Origin: Neobacillus bataviensis
Lineage (GTDB): Bacteria; Bacillota; Bacilli; Bacillales_B; DSM-18226
Assembly (NCBI RefSeq): GCF_019969725.1
Contig: NZ_JAHXYW010000014.1
Span: forward strand, 62,001-126,000
Reading direction: 5' to 3'
Length of the DNA stretch: 64,000 bases
The notes under the pieces are model-generated. The model was not told the DNA's origin, made no database searches, and saw only the letters and a program-made list of their open reading frames with translations. Numbering within the stretch: position 1 is the stretch's first letter; the number at the start of each line of letters is the position of its first letter. Of this stretch, positions 35,330 to 45,709 are shown piece by piece. The translations under genes were made by a program, and so were the position numbers.

Positions 35330-37299
35330 TCTTTTTTTCCTCCTTCAAAGTAGTCATCAATGGCCTGCTTCAACTTGCTTTCTGTTTCCGCAATGGTAAT
35401 GCCAGACAGCTGGGTAGCAGCATTGGTGAGGTGTCCGCCGCCCTTTAAGCTTTCCATGATGACTTGGACATTGATATTTCCTAATGATCTGGCACTGATG
35501 CCAATCAAACCTTCGTTTCGTTTCGAAATAACAAACGACGCAATCACTCCGTCCATCGTCAATAACGTATCAGCAGCCTGAGCTATAATGACTTGATCAT
35601 ATAGGTCATGTTCATTTCCTTTGGCAATCGCAATTCCTTCATGATAGAAGGTAACCGATTCAATCAGCTTAGACCTTCTGATATATGTATCAACATTTTC
35701 TTTCAAAAACTTCTGGACCAGGATGGTGTCGGCACCATGTGCACGCAGGTAGGAGGCTGCATCAAATGTCCGTGAACCTGTTCTTAGTGTAAAGCTCTTT
35801 GTATCGACAATTATACCTGCTAAAAGGGCAGTCGCTTCAATCATCTCAATTTTCCCGCGCTTTGGCTGGTATTCCAGAAATTCCGTCACCAACTCAGAAG
35901 TCGAAGAGGCATATGGCTCCATATAAACAAGCAGCGGATTCGAAATAAAATCCTCACCGCGGCGATGATGGTCAATAACAACAACATTATCAATTTTGTT
36001 CAATAACCGTTCTTCCATAACCAACGATGGTTTATGAGTATCAACCACAACTAGCAAAGTTTTATCAGTGGCAATTTCAAGCGCTTCTTCTGACCCGATA
36101 AAATGAGAAAATAAGTGCTCTTGGCTGCGGATTTCATTCATAAGACGTCCGACACCATTGTCCATATCCATTGAATTTAAAACGATATAGGCATCCTTTT
36201 GATTCATTTGCGCTACTTTATAAATTCCGATACTGGACCCAATAGAGTCCATATCTGGATTTTTATGACCCATAATAATGACTTTGTCACTAGCTGTAAT
36301 CAAATCCTTTAAGGCGTGGGAAATGACTCTGGCCCTTACCCTTGTCCGTTTCTCAATTGGATTCGTTTTCCCCCCAAAGAATTTCACCTTTCCATTCGGA
36401 AGTTTAATGGCTACCTGGTCCCCACCCCTGCCAAGGGCTAAATCCAGACTGGATTGGGCAAGCGTCCCCAGCTCCGGCAGTGAGGAAACACCGGTACCGA
36501 CACCAATACTTAAAGTAAAGGAAACATTTTGCTTTGAGGTCATTTCCCTAACTTCATCCAAAATGGAAAATTTCCCTTTTTCCAGAATATGAAGGATTCT
36601 TTCACTGAAAACAGCGATAAATCGTTCAGAGGATACCCGCTTTAGGAACATCCCATTGTCTTGAGCCCACTTATTTAATATAGATGTGACCAAGTTATTG
36701 ATGCTCCCGCGCATTTGGTCGTCCATGCCTTGAGTCAGATCATCATAATTATCTAAAAAGATGGTGGCAATAACGGTCCGGTCATCCTGATACTTTTTCT
36801 CAATTTCCGTTTGCTCGGTTACATCAAAAAAGTATAGAAGCCGTTCTTCACGTTTATGTATGACTCGAAATTTCCTTTCATGGAGCGTAATGATTTCTGT
36901 CTCTACTTCTTGTTTTATTAGTGGAATCAGGGTGTCAGCCACATCATAAAGGGACCTTCCCACTAGTGTGTCTTGATCAAAGCAGGAAGTAAGAAATGGA
37001 TTTGTCCATTCAATATAATATTCATCATTAATGAGCATAATCCCAATCGGCATTTCCATTAATGCTTCTTCGCCGACCTTTTTTACCCGGTAGGAAAGAG
37101 TGGAGATATACTCGGACATTTCTTTTCTTTGAGCCCGTTCGATGACAAACATATAGTAGAGGGGGATGAACATAAATAAAAGACCTGCCAGGCTTAATAT
37201 CCAATTATATAAGGACAGGATTATAAGCAATACCACTGTAACGCCTATTAACCCATAAAATGGGTAACGGATCGATCGCTTTTCTAAAAATGCAGGCAT
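35326..37299 (-). CDS. gdpP: Cyclic di-AMP phosphodiesterase GdpP
   Basis: 657 residues: two TM helices (~10-50), a PAS-like domain (~75-140), a degenerate GGDEF (~165-300; no GGDEF motif), and DHH/DHHA1 (~330-655) with D-M-D-S-I-G, D-T-H-K-P and D-H-H-R-R plus the terminal G-G-G-H. It hydrolyses c-di-AMP to pApA. GGAG lies 8 bases before ATG at 37299. In an operon with yybS upstream and rplI downstream. Confidence 0.96.
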   Translation of the reverse strand: MPAFLEKRSIRYPFYGLIGVTVVLLIILSLYNWILSLAGLLFMFIPLYYMFVIERAQRKEMSEYISTLSYRVKKVGEEALMEMPIGIMLINDEYYIEWTNPFLTSCFDQDTLVGRSLYDVADTLIPLIKQEVETEIITLHERKFRVIHKREERLLYFFDVTEQTEIEKKYQDDRTVIATIFLDNYDDLTQGMDDQMRGSINNLVTSILNKWAQDNGMFLKRVSSERFIAVFSERILHILEKGKFSILDEVREMTSKQNVSFTLSIGVGTGVSSLPELGTLAQSSLDLALGRGGDQVAIKLPNGKVKFFGGKTNPIEKRTRVRARVISHALKDLITASDKVIIMGHKNPDMDSIGSSIGIYKVAQMNQKDAYIVLNSMDMDNGVGRLMNEIRSQEHLFSHFIGSEEALEIATDKTLLVVVDTHKPSLVMEERLLNKIDNVVVIDHHRRGEDFISNPLLVYMEPYASSTSELVTEFLEYQPKRGKIEMIEATALLAGIIVDTKSFTLRTGSRTFDAASYLRAHGADTILVQKFLKENVDTYIRRSKLIESVTFYHEGIAIAKGNEHDLYDQVIIAQAADTLLTMDGVIASFVISKRNEGLIGISARSLGNINVQVIMESLKGGGHLTNAATQLSGITIAETESKLKQAIDDYFEGGKKE

Positions 37300-37323
37300 T
37301 ATTTCAGCTCCTAAACGCAAGTC

Positions 37324-38256
37324 TTACTCTTTTTTGGTAAAACGTTTTCGTAAATCAAATCCTATATCGGTTATTCCTAATATCATTATTATATAATGAA
37401 TAATTGGTATCATGAAAGCAAGAATTACCACAAGGACACGAATTCCCTTAGGAATGGACTTTTGATGGAAAATATTAAATAAAAATCCGAGTCCCTGGAC
37501 AACCATAAACGTCCCTAATATGTAAATCGCATTCGTTAGAACTGAAAATAAATAGGTACCCTCTTCTGGTCTTACGACTAAATTTGCTCCCAAAGCTATT
37601 AAAAGATACCACAGCATGCTTCTTGGTAAAGATAGATTTCTCAAACTTCCCCATGGCTCAACATTTACACCAAATCTCTTAGCTATAGGAAAACAAACCC
37701 ACTGAATGATAAAGGAAGCAACTATAGACCCCAAAATTAGAACGCTTGGTAAAAGGGTTATGACCATATCAACCTGTTTTTTCAGCTGTTCAATTTGGCT
37801 TTCTTTTCCCACTGATTTAGCCATTTCCTCTGACTGTTTCAAGGATTGATTTAAAGCTGCCTGTAGTTCATGGGTGATGTCCATTTTCATAAAAGCGGAA
37901 GTTACCACATAAAAAATAATCATGCCCGCCATTATGGTCAGGGAACTAGCAATTAAAATTGCAGACCTGCTTTTATTTCTTTGCAGCATATATCCAATGA
38001 TAACACCAGTTGTTCCATAAATCAGCATCATAGCTAAGCCCATAAAGGACGCAGCGATAAATGAAATAATGATACTGGCTACAAAAAAGGCTGCGATATT
38101 TTTAAGATTATTTTTAGCTGTAAATATGATAAATGGTGCTGGAAGTACAATATTTATAATGGAACCAACGAGCGGTATATAAATGGTTATTAATAAAAGC
38201 ACCGTATATGCAGCTAAAAGGATGGCACCTTCTGTTAGTTTACGTACATTTTTCAC
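37324..38256 (-). CDS. yybS: YybS, DUF2232 membrane protein
   Basis: 310 residues with about eight hydrophobic segments of the DUF2232 family; function unknown. GTG start with AGGGG about 8 bases upstream. Same place as yybS in Bacillus, before gdpP. Confidence 0.9.
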   Translation of the reverse strand: MKNVRKLTEGAILLAAYTVLLLITIYIPLVGSIINIVLPAPFIIFTAKNNLKNIAAFFVASIIISFIAASFMGLAMMLIYGTTGVIIGYMLQRNKSRSAILIASSLTIMAGMIIFYVVTSAFMKMDITHELQAALNQSLKQSEEMAKSVGKESQIEQLKKQVDMVITLLPSVLILGSIVASFIIQWVCFPIAKRFGVNVEPWGSLRNLSLPRSMLWYLLIALGANLVVRPEEGTYLFSVLTNAIYILGTFMVVQGLGFLFNIFHQKSIPKGIRVLVVILAFMIPIIHYIIMILGITDIGFDLRKRFTKKE

Positions 38257-38333
38257 TACTTCACCCCTAAAATTTTCTGGAAATCCATCTCTTTATTTTA
38301 GCTAGATATTCGGTGGTATTCAACCTTATAAAA

Positions 38334-38364
38334 AAGGCAGCAAGGGGAGAGCCCCTGCTGCCTT
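38334..38364 (-). terminator. Terminator of rpsF-ssbA-rpsR
   Basis: AAGGCAGCA-GGGG/CCCC-TTGCTGCCTT stem with one bulge and a T-run on the minus strand. Confidence 0.88.
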
Positions 38365-38372
38365 ATGCTTTA

Positions 38373-38612
38373 TTATTCACCTGCAACGAATGGTAATAAT
38401 GCCATTTGACGTGCACGTTTGATTGCAACTGTTAGTTTACGTTGGTATTTAGCGCTTGTACCAGTTACACGACGTGGTAAAATCTTTCCACGCTCAGAGA
38501 TGAATTTTTTTAGTAAATCCACATCTTTATAGTCAATCTTTGTGATTGCGTTTGAAGTGAAGTAACACACTTTACGACGCTTTGCGCGACCGCCTTTACG
38601 TCCTCCTGCCAT
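38373..38612 (-). CDS. rpsR: Ribosomal protein S18
   Basis: 79 residues. [13 protein letters not shown] and R-V-T-G-T are family signatures. It heterodimerises with S6 (rpsF) in the 30S platform. ATG at 38612 with GGAGG 8 bases upstream. Confidence 0.97.
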   Translation of the reverse strand: MAGGRKGGRAKRRKVCYFTSNAITKIDYKDVDLLKKFISERGKILPRRVTGTSAKYQRKLTVAIKRARQMALLPFVAGE

Positions 38613-38662
38613 GAAAATTCCCTCCTTCATTAGTTTTTATAATATCGTTCAGAAAGGTTATC

Positions 38663-39193
38663 TTAGAATGGAAGATCGTCATCAGAGATGTCAATTTGAC
38701 CATTTCCTGCAAATGGATCTTCATCCATGCGGGTATAACCTCTGTTTTGGTTTTGGTTTTGATTCTGGTTAGGACGCTGATTCTGATTGCTGCTGCCATA
38801 TGGATTACCTTGTGGTTCCATTGGAGGAGCACCGTAATAATCGTTGCCTCTTCCCGCACCGCCGCCAGAAGAAGATTTAGGCTCTAGAAATTGAACACTT
38901 TCTGCTTGAACCTCTGTAACGTATACACGTTTACCATCTTGTCCTTCATAGTTGCGGGTTTGAATGCGGCCATCGACACCTGCCAGGCTTCCTTTTTTCA
39001 AGAAGTTCGCCACATTTTCAGCCGGTTTTCGCCAAACAACACAGTTAATAAAATCTGCTTCACGATCACCAGACTGACTAGAAAATGGTCGATTAACTGC
39101 TAAAGTAAAGGTAGCAACAGGAACCCCATTTGGTGTATAACGCAAATCAGGATCTTTTGTTAAACGGCCAACAAGCACGACACGATTCATCAT
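38663..39193 (-). CDS. ssbA: Single-stranded DNA-binding protein
   Basis: About 176 residues: an OB fold (~1-105; [14 protein letters not shown]), a Gly/Asn/Gln-rich disordered linker with an N-Q-N-Q-N-Q run, and the acidic tip D-I-S-D-D-D-L-P-F that docks repair and replication proteins. Middle gene of rpsF-ssbA-rpsR. Start 39193 from AAGGAG spacing of 9. Confidence 0.97.
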   Translation of the reverse strand: MMNRVVLVGRLTKDPDLRYTPNGVPVATFTLAVNRPFSSQSGDREADFINCVVWRKPAENVANFLKKGSLAGVDGRIQTRNYEGQDGKRVYVTEVQAESVQFLEPKSSSGGGAGRGNDYYGAPPMEPQGNPYGSSNQNQRPNQNQNQNQNRGYTRMDEDPFAGNGQIDISDDDLPF

Positions 39194-39222
39194 CAGAATC
39201 AACTCCTTTTCTTTTGGAAAGA

Positions 39223-39238
39223 TGTTCCACGTGGAACA
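39223..39238. promoter_or_regulatory. parS: parS site between rpsF and ssbA
   Basis: TGTTCCACGTGGAACA is a perfect palindrome, one base off the consensus TGTTNCACGTGAAACA. Confidence 0.75.
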
Positions 39239-39264
39239 TTTTTACCAAGAAATATATATAAATC

Positions 39265-39552
39265 TTATTCTTCTTCTTTAATTACGATATGGCGAATGAT
39301 ATCTTCGCTGATCTTTGCAAGACGAGAAAATTCTTGTACTGCAGCAGCTGAAGATGTAGTTTTAGCGATTTGGTAGTATCCGTCACGGAAATCGTTGATT
39401 TCGTAAGCTAGACGGCGCTTACCCCAATCCTTTGTTTCAGCAGTTTCCGCACCGTTATCAAGAAGAATTGTGTTGAAACGCTCAACAAGAGCCTTCTTCG
39501 CTTCATCTTCAATATTTGGGCGGATGATGTACATGATTTCGTACTTATTCAT
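39265..39552 (-). CDS. rpsF: Ribosomal protein S6
   Basis: 95 residues. [12 protein letters not shown] and W-G-K-R-R-L-A-Y are diagnostic. Partner of S18. Start at 39552 follows AAGGAGGTGA; a longer frame to 39600 is not supported. First gene of the operon. Confidence 0.97.
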   Translation of the reverse strand: MNKYEIMYIIRPNIEDEAKKALVERFNTILLDNGAETAETKDWGKRRLAYEINDFRDGYYQIAKTTSSAAAVQEFSRLAKISEDIIRHIVIKEEE

Positions 39553-39600
39553 CACAGTCACCTCCTTTTGGTCTAAACGGCCCGAATGGGCAAGGAGCAA
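39553..39600 (-). promoter_or_regulatory. Possible S6:S18 autoregulatory leader
   Basis: On the minus strand GCCCATTCGGGC can form a small hairpin immediately followed by CCG, 5' of the rpsF Shine-Dalgarno. rpsF leaders bound by S6:S18 carry a CCG in such a setting. The match is loose. Confidence 0.3.
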
Positions 39601-39680
39601 TTATTCATTACTCACAAGTTGAAATTATAGCACAAGAAAAAAAGAAAAGCAACGACCTTCACATTTTCGCCAATATAAAA

Positions 39681-39701
39681 GCTCTGCATAAGCTGCAGAG
39701 C
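39681..39701 (-). terminator. Terminator of ychF
   Basis: GCTCTGCA/TGCAGAGC stem followed by TTTTATATT on the minus strand. Confidence 0.85.
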
Positions 39702-39709
39702 CGAATTAA

Positions 39710-40810
39710 TTAGACATTAAAGCGGAAGTGGATTACATCTCCATCTTTCACAATATAATCTTTACCTTCTAAACGTACTTTACCGGCTTCCTTCGCTGCA
39801 TTGTGGCTGCCTGCAGCTAATAAATCATCAAAGGAAACGGTCTCAGCACGGATAAAGCCGCGCTCGAAATCAGAGTGAATAATCCCTGCACATTGAGGTG
39901 CTTTCATGCCGTTTCTAAACGTCCAAGCACGAACCTCCTGAACACCCGCTGTGAAATAAGTAGCTAAACCAAGCAGGCTATAGGCAGCACGGATTAACTG
40001 GTCAAGACCGGATTCTTCAATGCCAAGCTCAGAAAGGAACATCGTTTTTTCTTCGCCTTCAAGCTCAGCAATTTCCTCTTCAATTTTGGCACAAATTACA
40101 ATAACCTCAGCATTATCAGCCTTGGCAAATTCCCGAACCTTTTGAACATACTCATTTTCTGAAGGATCGGCAATATCATCTTCGCTCACATTGGCTACAT
40201 AAAGGACAGGCTTGATCGTTAATAGATGCAACCCTTTGACCAATTTCATCTGTTCTTCCGTAAAGTCCACGGTACGAGCAGGTTTTTCTGCCTCAAACGC
40301 ATCGCGAAGCATCGCAAGAACCTCAAATTCAGCTGCTGCTTCTTTATCCTTTTGTTTGGCCAATTTCTCTACACGGCCGATGCGCTTTTCTACGGATTCC
40401 ATATCAGCTAGGATTAATTCTAAATTAATCGTTTCAATATCATCGATTGGATCCACTTTGCCTGAAACGTGTGTAATGTTTTCATCTGCGAAGCAGCGAA
40501 CTACTTGGCAAATGGCATCCACTTGGCGAATGTGGGAAAGGAATTTGTTCCCCAAACCTTCACCTTTACTTGCGCCTTTCACAATCCCGGCAATGTCGGT
40601 AAATTCAAAAGCCGTTGGTACGGTCTTTTTTGGCTGGACAAGCTCAGTTAATTTTTGTAAACGGTAATCTGGAACTTCTACAATTCCAACATTCGGATCG
40701 ATCGTACAGAAAGGGTAGTTTGCCGACTCCGCCCCTGCTTGAGTTATTGCATTAAACAATGTAGATTTACCCACGTTCGGCAAACCTACAATACCAGCTG
40801 TTAAAGCCAT
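39710..40810 (-). CDS. ychF: OBG-family GTPase/ATPase YchF
   Basis: 366 residues, the family length. G1 motif G-L-P-N-V-G-K-S-T-L-F-N and G3 D-I-A-G-I-V-K-G-A-S, then a coiled coil and a TGS domain (E-V-R-A-W-T...F-R-F-N-V). The family prefers ATP and binds ribosomes. It lies upstream of rpsF as in Bacillus. Confidence 0.97.
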   Translation of the reverse strand: MALTAGIVGLPNVGKSTLFNAITQAGAESANYPFCTIDPNVGIVEVPDYRLQKLTELVQPKKTVPTAFEFTDIAGIVKGASKGEGLGNKFLSHIRQVDAICQVVRCFADENITHVSGKVDPIDDIETINLELILADMESVEKRIGRVEKLAKQKDKEAAAEFEVLAMLRDAFEAEKPARTVDFTEEQMKLVKGLHLLTIKPVLYVANVSEDDIADPSENEYVQKVREFAKADNAEVIVICAKIEEEIAELEGEEKTMFLSELGIEESGLDQLIRAAYSLLGLATYFTAGVQEVRAWTFRNGMKAPQCAGIIHSDFERGFIRAETVSFDDLLAAGSHNAAKEAGKVRLEGKDYIVKDGDVIHFRFNV

Positions 40811-40913
40811 TCACGTTCACTCCTCTAGAAAAATAAATCTATTTTAAAAAAATTAGTTCCTCAATTAAAAAGACAAGCCTTTCACAATTATAGGCATATG
40901 TCTGAAAAAAGAC

Positions 40914-40938
40914 AACTGCCGCTTTAGAGGCGGCAGTT
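40914..40938 (-). terminator. Terminator of the molybdopterin oxidoreductase gene
   Basis: AACTGCCGC/GCGGCAGTT stem, then GTCTTTTTTC on the minus strand. Confidence 0.88.
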
Positions 40939-42934
40939 AGTTTATTTTTTCAAGATTTACTAAACAATCATATAAAGTACTGCCCAGTCCATTATCAGAT
41001 TCCATGCTAGATGTCAGCTGATTAACAGACCCGCCAAATTCCTGCCAAATCCCTTCATCAATATTAATCGTGTCCGGGTGGGCATTGGCTAAAATAGAAA
41101 TATAACCTTTTACTTCACCGCGTTCGTTCCATACCCGCACATAATCACCATTGTTTAATGACAAATCAGCTGCAATATTATTAGCAATTTCTACCTTCAA
41201 TTGCGGCTTTGAGGCGAAAAGATGATAGTTTTGCGAATGATTAGAGCGCATTGGGTGAATCGTCAGCAGGCTATAGGGATATTTTTCTGCCAGAGTAGGA
41301 TTTGTCCATTTAGACTCATCCGGTACGGCTAATTTCAAGAGACCGTCCTCACCTTTAAGCACAGAGGTAAATTCAAATTTGCCGCTTGGTGTCTGAAAAT
41401 TCATCTCCTGCCAGGGAATATACTCAACTGGCAGTTCCAGCGTTTGTGCTTCTTTTAATTTTTGAAGTGTGATCCCGTAATGCGCCAATGGCTTTAACGT
41501 CATCTCAAGGAATTGTTCTCTGGAAAAGGCAAATTCCTCCCCAAATCCAAGTCTTTCCGCTAATTGCGTCCAAATCCATAAATCGGATTTTGCTTCGCCC
41601 GGTGGGTCGACAAGCTTTGGACCATAATTGACATAATGATGATACATCGAGGAGTAGTAAAAATCCTCCTCTTCAAATGAAGTTGTCGTTGGTAATACAT
41701 AATCAGCCATTCGTGCCGTATCGGTCATATATTGGTCAATAACAACCAGCGTCTTGACTGAAGAAAAGGCTTCTTTAACCGCATGGGTGTCAGGCACCTG
41801 AGTTAACGGGTTCCCGCATGTCACGATAATCATTTGGATTTCAGGGTCTGCCGCCTTGAGTACTTCTTCCGCCTGCTTCATAATTGAAAATTGCCGATGA
41901 TTTTGTCTGCGGCCGGCAAGGGTTACTTCCTCAAAGGCAAAGCTTTGCCCTACTTGAAGGTTGGCATAATTGGCACCGCCGCCCGCTATTCCAATATTCC
42001 CACTGACGGCAACAAGGGCATCAATCAAGCGGATGGTGTTCCCGCCGTTTCGATATCGCTGCAAACCTAAGCCCATATAAGTGGAAGTGGGTTTTTCCGC
42101 ATAAATCCTAGCCAGTTGCGTAATGGTTTCTTTCGCCACCTCTGTCATTTCACTTATTTTTTCAAGGGAAATGCTGTCCAGCAGCCCTTCTAAATCTTTA
42201 TAACCGTGTGTATGCTGTTTAATAAAGGATTGATCCTCTAAACCTAATCGGAGTATTTCTTTCATAATGCCAGCAGCCAGCAATCCGTCCATTCCAGGTT
42301 TAATCGTGATATGCTGATCGGCAATTTTGGCTGTCGCATTGAACAGGGGGTCAATCACATAAAGGTTTGCGCCCCGCTTTTTCGCCTCTAATAGCTTTTC
42401 GTAGAAATGCATATTCGTCCGCGCCACATTTCTTCCCCAAACAATGATGTTTTTGCTGTTAAAAATATCATCCGGTCCATGGCTGTACGCACTGCCAAAA
42501 TCCCATTTCTGTGCTTCAATCCCCGCTCCCCAGCATAGAGAGCCATACAGTTCTGTTACTCCGCCATAGGCATTAAAGAAGCGCTGATCCAAATTTTTTA
42601 ATATCCCATTATTGGCATAATCATGGCTGTGAAGAACCGCTGTAGTACCATATTGTTCTTTGACTTCTACTAATTTCGCAGCGATTTCACCAAGGGCCTG
42701 CTCCCAAGTTATTGGTTCGAATTGACCGTTTATCTTTTTTAAGGGGTGCAATAACCGTTTTGACGAGTTTGTTCTTGTTTCCAATTGACGGCCGCGGCCG
42801 CAAATTTTTCCCTTTGTAATCGGATGGGATGGATCGCCGTCGACTTTTATTACTTTATTATTTTCTACTGTTACATTTAAACCGCAGCTATCCCAGCAAT
42901 TTAACGGACAAGCCGACTGTATAATCTTTGCCAC
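40937..42934 (-). CDS. yyaE: Molybdopterin oxidoreductase (YyaE-like)
   Basis: About 665 residues of the DMSO-reductase family. The N-terminus has a 4Fe-4S motif (A-C-P-L-N-C-W-D-S-C-G...I-C-G-R-G), then Mo-bisMGD domains and the C-terminal molydopterin dinucleotide-binding domain (H-P-M-R-S-N-H-S-Q). Redox substrate unknown; subunits for membrane anchoring are not adjacent. GTG at 42934 has GGGGGGAG 5 bases upstream. Confidence 0.9.
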   Translation of the reverse strand: MAKIIQSACPLNCWDSCGLNVTVENNKVIKVDGDPSHPITKGKICGRGRQLETRTNSSKRLLHPLKKINGQFEPITWEQALGEIAAKLVEVKEQYGTTAVLHSHDYANNGILKNLDQRFFNAYGGVTELYGSLCWGAGIEAQKWDFGSAYSHGPDDIFNSKNIIVWGRNVARTNMHFYEKLLEAKKRGANLYVIDPLFNATAKIADQHITIKPGMDGLLAAGIMKEILRLGLEDQSFIKQHTHGYKDLEGLLDSISLEKISEMTEVAKETITQLARIYAEKPTSTYMGLGLQRYRNGGNTIRLIDALVAVSGNIGIAGGGANYANLQVGQSFAFEEVTLAGRRQNHRQFSIMKQAEEVLKAADPEIQMIIVTCGNPLTQVPDTHAVKEAFSSVKTLVVIDQYMTDTARMADYVLPTTTSFEEEDFYYSSMYHHYVNYGPKLVDPPGEAKSDLWIWTQLAERLGFGEEFAFSREQFLEMTLKPLAHYGITLQKLKEAQTLELPVEYIPWQEMNFQTPSGKFEFTSVLKGEDGLLKLAVPDESKWTNPTLAEKYPYSLLTIHPMRSNHSQNYHLFASKPQLKVEIANNIAADLSLNNGDYVRVWNERGEVKGYISILANAHPDTINIDEGIWQEFGGSVNQLTSSMESDNGLGSTLYDCLVNLEKIN

Positions 42935-42991
42935 ACGAACTCCCCCCAAATCTTTTTATCTAATAAAAATAATACAGCATCCCAAAAAAAG

Positions 42992-43017
42992 AAGCATGAA
43001 AATTATTCTTCATGCTT
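42992..43017 (-). terminator. Terminator overlapping the DUF951 gene end
   Basis: AAGCATGAA/TTCATGCTT stem followed by CTTTTTTTGGG on the minus strand; its first arm lies within the last codons. Confidence 0.75.
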
Positions 43018-43212
43018 AACCAAAATTTTCTTCATTTTTCTTGAAAACTCTCTTCTTGGAATAAGAACACTGTGGCCGCAGCCTTCACATTTAATGCGGA
43101 CATCCATCCCCATGCGGATAATCTTCCAGCGGTTCGTCCCGCACGGATGCTGCTTCTTCATTTCAACCACATCGTTTAAAGCAAATTCTTTTTCCTCCAC
43201 CCGACTCACCAT
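43003..43212 (-). CDS. yyzM: DUF951 protein (YyzM)
   Basis: About 69 residues, DUF951. H-P-C-G-T-N-x-W and K-C-E-G-C-G-H carry three cysteines in a zinc-ribbon-like arrangement; function unknown. The start is uncertain (ATG 43212 or an in-frame GTG just downstream). It follows the MscS gene by 3 bases, so one transcript is likely. Confidence 0.9.
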   Translation of the reverse strand: MVSRVEEKEFALNDVVEMKKQHPCGTNRWKIIRMGMDVRIKCEGCGHSVLIPRREFSRKMKKILVKHEE

Positions 43213-43215
43213 CCT

Positions 43216-44100
43216 TTAAACACTTGGTTCTTTTACATTATTTGAATCCTTCGAGAACATCACCATGCGTGGATATGGAATTTCAATTCCATGGGCATCT
43301 AGTTCAAGTTTGATATCTTTTCTTATTTTCCTCGTAACTGCAGCATGCTTCATTGGCTGTGTTTCAGCAATAATTCTAATTATTACTTCTGATGGTCCAA
43401 AATTTTGAATACCCAAATACTCCGGAGCTTTTACTAATTCCTCATATTGTTCCGGCATTTTTTCAAGTAAATCTTTAATGACTGTCTCAGCCTTATCAAT
43501 ATCTTCTTCATAAGCAATTCCGACATCGATTATTGCAATGCTATTATTAAGGGAAAAGTTGGTTACTTCCATAATACTGCCATTTGGCAGAATATGGACT
43601 TCCCCAGTCCAGCTTTTTAATTTGGTCGTCCGTAAACCAATTGTCTCAACCGTTCCCTCAAATTGTCCGATACGGACATGGTCACCGACCGAAAATTGGT
43701 CTTCAAAAATGATAAAGAATCCTGTAATCACATCTTTAACCAAACTTTGGGCGCCAAAACCTACAGCCAAGCCGACAATCCCTGCACCGGCAAGAAGGGC
43801 CTTCACATCGATTCCTAATACGGAAAGAATCATCATAAAGGCAATAAAATAAACCACGTACGAAAGGATATTATCTAAAAGTTTTGAGAGGGTCTCTTCG
43901 CGTCGTTCGGAAGTACTGAGCGGAGAGAGGTTTCTAATTTTAAATATGTTATGAATGGCCAATTTTCCAATGCGGATTAATATATTGGCAATGACAATAA
44001 TGGCGATAATCTTTAACAGTCCTTCGCCAAGGTTTAACCACGTATCTTCATTTTGAAATTTATTAATCAATTTTTCCATGCCTTTTTCAGTTAGACTCAT
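43216..44100 (-). CDS. MscS-family mechanosensitive channel
   Basis: 294 residues: three TM helices; the pore-lining TM3 reads A-L-L-A-G-A-G-I-V-G-L-A-V-G-F-G-A-Q, followed by the beta domain (F-E-D-Q-F-S-V-G-D-H-V) and a C-terminal alpha/beta domain. It releases solutes on hypo-osmotic shock. Resembles YkuT of B. subtilis, but orthology is not established. Confidence 0.93.
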   Translation of the reverse strand: MSLTEKGMEKLINKFQNEDTWLNLGEGLLKIIAIIVIANILIRIGKLAIHNIFKIRNLSPLSTSERREETLSKLLDNILSYVVYFIAFMMILSVLGIDVKALLAGAGIVGLAVGFGAQSLVKDVITGFFIIFEDQFSVGDHVRIGQFEGTVETIGLRTTKLKSWTGEVHILPNGSIMEVTNFSLNNSIAIIDVGIAYEEDIDKAETVIKDLLEKMPEQYEELVKAPEYLGIQNFGPSEVIIRIIAETQPMKHAAVTRKIRKDIKLELDAHGIEIPYPRMVMFSKDSNNVKEPSV

Positions 44101-44252
44101 ATATCCACCTTCCTTTATCTAAACCACATCTATTTTAACAATTTTCTTCCTTACATTGTAGCATTATGATTTTTTCATTTTCTATCCACTTCATGTATAG
44201 ATTTACTGAATTTTCCGTATACTAATAAAACTTAGAGTAGGGAGTGGGATTA
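44101..44252 (+). promoter_or_regulatory. yyaC upstream region with a sporulation-promoter-like sequence
   Basis: GTATA at 44195 and CGTATACTA at 44216-44224, about 15 bp apart, look like sporulation sigma-factor elements, but which factor cannot be decided. GGGAG precedes the start by 8 bases. Confidence 0.3.
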
Positions 44253-44867
44253 ATGAGTCTAAAAACGAATTTTTTTGACAGGAGGGGCAAGACCCGCATC
44301 ATTCATGATGATGATCAGGCATCCGAAAATTTAGCGGAGGAATTGCTGGCCACCATTCCAAAAGTGACTAGCCGCCCGATCGTATTTGTTTGTATTGGTA
44401 CAGACCGCTCCACCGGAGATTCATTAGGACCACTTGTCGGAACATTGCTTGAAGAAAAAAACCTGAAATCCTTTTATGTATATGGGACATTAGATGAGCC
44501 GATCCATGCAGTAAATTTAGCAGAAAAGCTAAAGGAAATTCATATTAAGCATGTAGACCCGTTTATTATCGGAATCGATGCTTGTCTGGGAAGGATGAAA
44601 AATGTCGGCGTGATTCAGCTTGGGCATGGTCCAGTCAAGCCAGGCGCCGGGGTGAACAAGGAGCTTCCTGCTGTAGGCGACATCCATATCACTGGGATTG
44701 TCAATGTCAGCGGGTTTATGGAATTCTTTGTATTACAAAATACACGGTTAAATCTAGTGATGAAAATGGCGAAAACGATTGCCGGCGGAATTTACGAAGC
44801 CAGCCTCTTGTATCCAAAGCAACGCTGGAATGATTTAAAATGGTTAGATGAAGAGAAAACAAATTAA
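44253..44867 (+). CDS. yyaC: Spore protein YyaC (GPR/HybD-like fold)
   Basis: About 204 residues. V-C-I-G-T-D-R-S-T-G-D-S-L-G-P and G-I-D-A-C-L-G are typical of the YyaC family, related to the GPR/HybD protease fold. It is made in the forespore in Bacillus; its substrate is not known. ATG at 44253 is preferred over GTG at 44244 because of Shine-Dalgarno spacing. Only plus-strand gene between rlmH and oriC, as in Bacillus. Confidence 0.92.
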   Translation: MSLKTNFFDRRGKTRIIHDDDQASENLAEELLATIPKVTSRPIVFVCIGTDRSTGDSLGPLVGTLLEEKNLKSFYVYGTLDEPIHAVNLAEKLKEIHIKHVDPFIIGIDACLGRMKNVGVIQLGHGPVKPGAGVNKELPAVGDIHITGIVNVSGFMEFFVLQNTRLNLVMKMAKTIAGGIYEASLLYPKQRWNDLKWLDEEKTN

Positions 44868-44893
44868 AAAAGAGCACATAGGTGCTCTTTTTG
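44866..44893. terminator. Bidirectional terminator between yyaC and the DUF554 gene
   Basis: AAAAAGAGCAC/GTGCTCTTTTT stem, T-runs on both strands. Confidence 0.88.
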
Positions 44894-44902
44894 CAATTCC
44901 AT

Positions 44903-45619
44903 TTATTGTAAGGAGGAATGATAAAGATACATACCAGTGACAATGATTCCCGTGATTACGATGCCAGGGAGGAGGTTTGCGACCTTTATTTTCACCATTC
45001 CGGTAAGATTAAGACCGATGGCAAAAATCATAATACCGCCTGTCGCTGTCATTTCCACGATAAATTGATCCATTAAGGCTTGGGGGACAAAACGGTCAAT
45101 TTGTGTGGCAAATAAGGCAATCAAACCTTCATAAAGCACAACAGGAATCGCTGAAAAAATGACGCCAATTCCAAGTGTCGTCGTTAAAATTAACGCAGTG
45201 AATCCGTCAATCAAAGATTTCGTATACAATACATCATGATCGCCGCGAATACCACTGTCAAGGGCTCCGATAATTGCCATGGCACCAATCACAAAGATTA
45301 GAGTCGCCGTGACAAAACCCTCTGAAATACTGCCTTTCCCATTGGAACCGACCTTTTTTTCCAGCCAGCCGCCCAAATCATTTAATTTATCCTCGAGTCT
45401 TAACAGCTCACCGACTACCGCACCAACTACTAGACTTATAATGACAATTAGGAAATTTTCGCTTTTTAAGCCCATTTGCAATCCTAAAACCATAACGGAC
45501 AAGCCAATGGCATACATGACCGTAACTTTCATTCCCTCTGGAATTCGGTTTAACAGCTTACCGAGAAGAGTACCAATCACTATTAATAGTCCGTTAACTA
45601 TTGTTCCTAGTAAAAACAT
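44903..45619 (-). CDS. DUF554 membrane protein
   Basis: 238 residues with about seven TM helices, DUF554 family (L-G-T-I-V-N-G-L-L-I-V-I-G-T-L-L-G and G-A-L-D-S-G-I-R-G-D). Transport function is suspected but unproven. Common neighbour of spo0J in Bacillaceae. Confidence 0.9.
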   Translation of the reverse strand: MFLLGTIVNGLLIVIGTLLGKLLNRIPEGMKVTVMYAIGLSVMVLGLQMGLKSENFLIVIISLVVGAVVGELLRLEDKLNDLGGWLEKKVGSNGKGSISEGFVTATLIFVIGAMAIIGALDSGIRGDHDVLYTKSLIDGFTALILTTTLGIGVIFSAIPVVLYEGLIALFATQIDRFVPQALMDQFIVEMTATGGIMIFAIGLNLTGMVKIKVANLLPGIVITGIIVTGMYLYHSSLQ

Positions 45620-45688
45620 GATGTTTCACCTTATTTAGCCTTTCGAAATAATTAATATTACTAAACTATCATATTAAGATAAAAAAAT

Positions 45689-45709
45689 AAACCATCCTTT
45701 GGATGGTTT
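45689..45709 (-). terminator. Terminator of soj-spo0J
   Basis: AAACCATCC/GGATGGTTT stem followed by ATTTTTTT on the minus strand, touching the spo0J stop. Confidence 0.85.

Noticed and set aside
38696..38887. Plus-strand frames inside ssbA
   Set aside because: Low-complexity mirror of the Gly/Asn/Gln-rich SSB linker.
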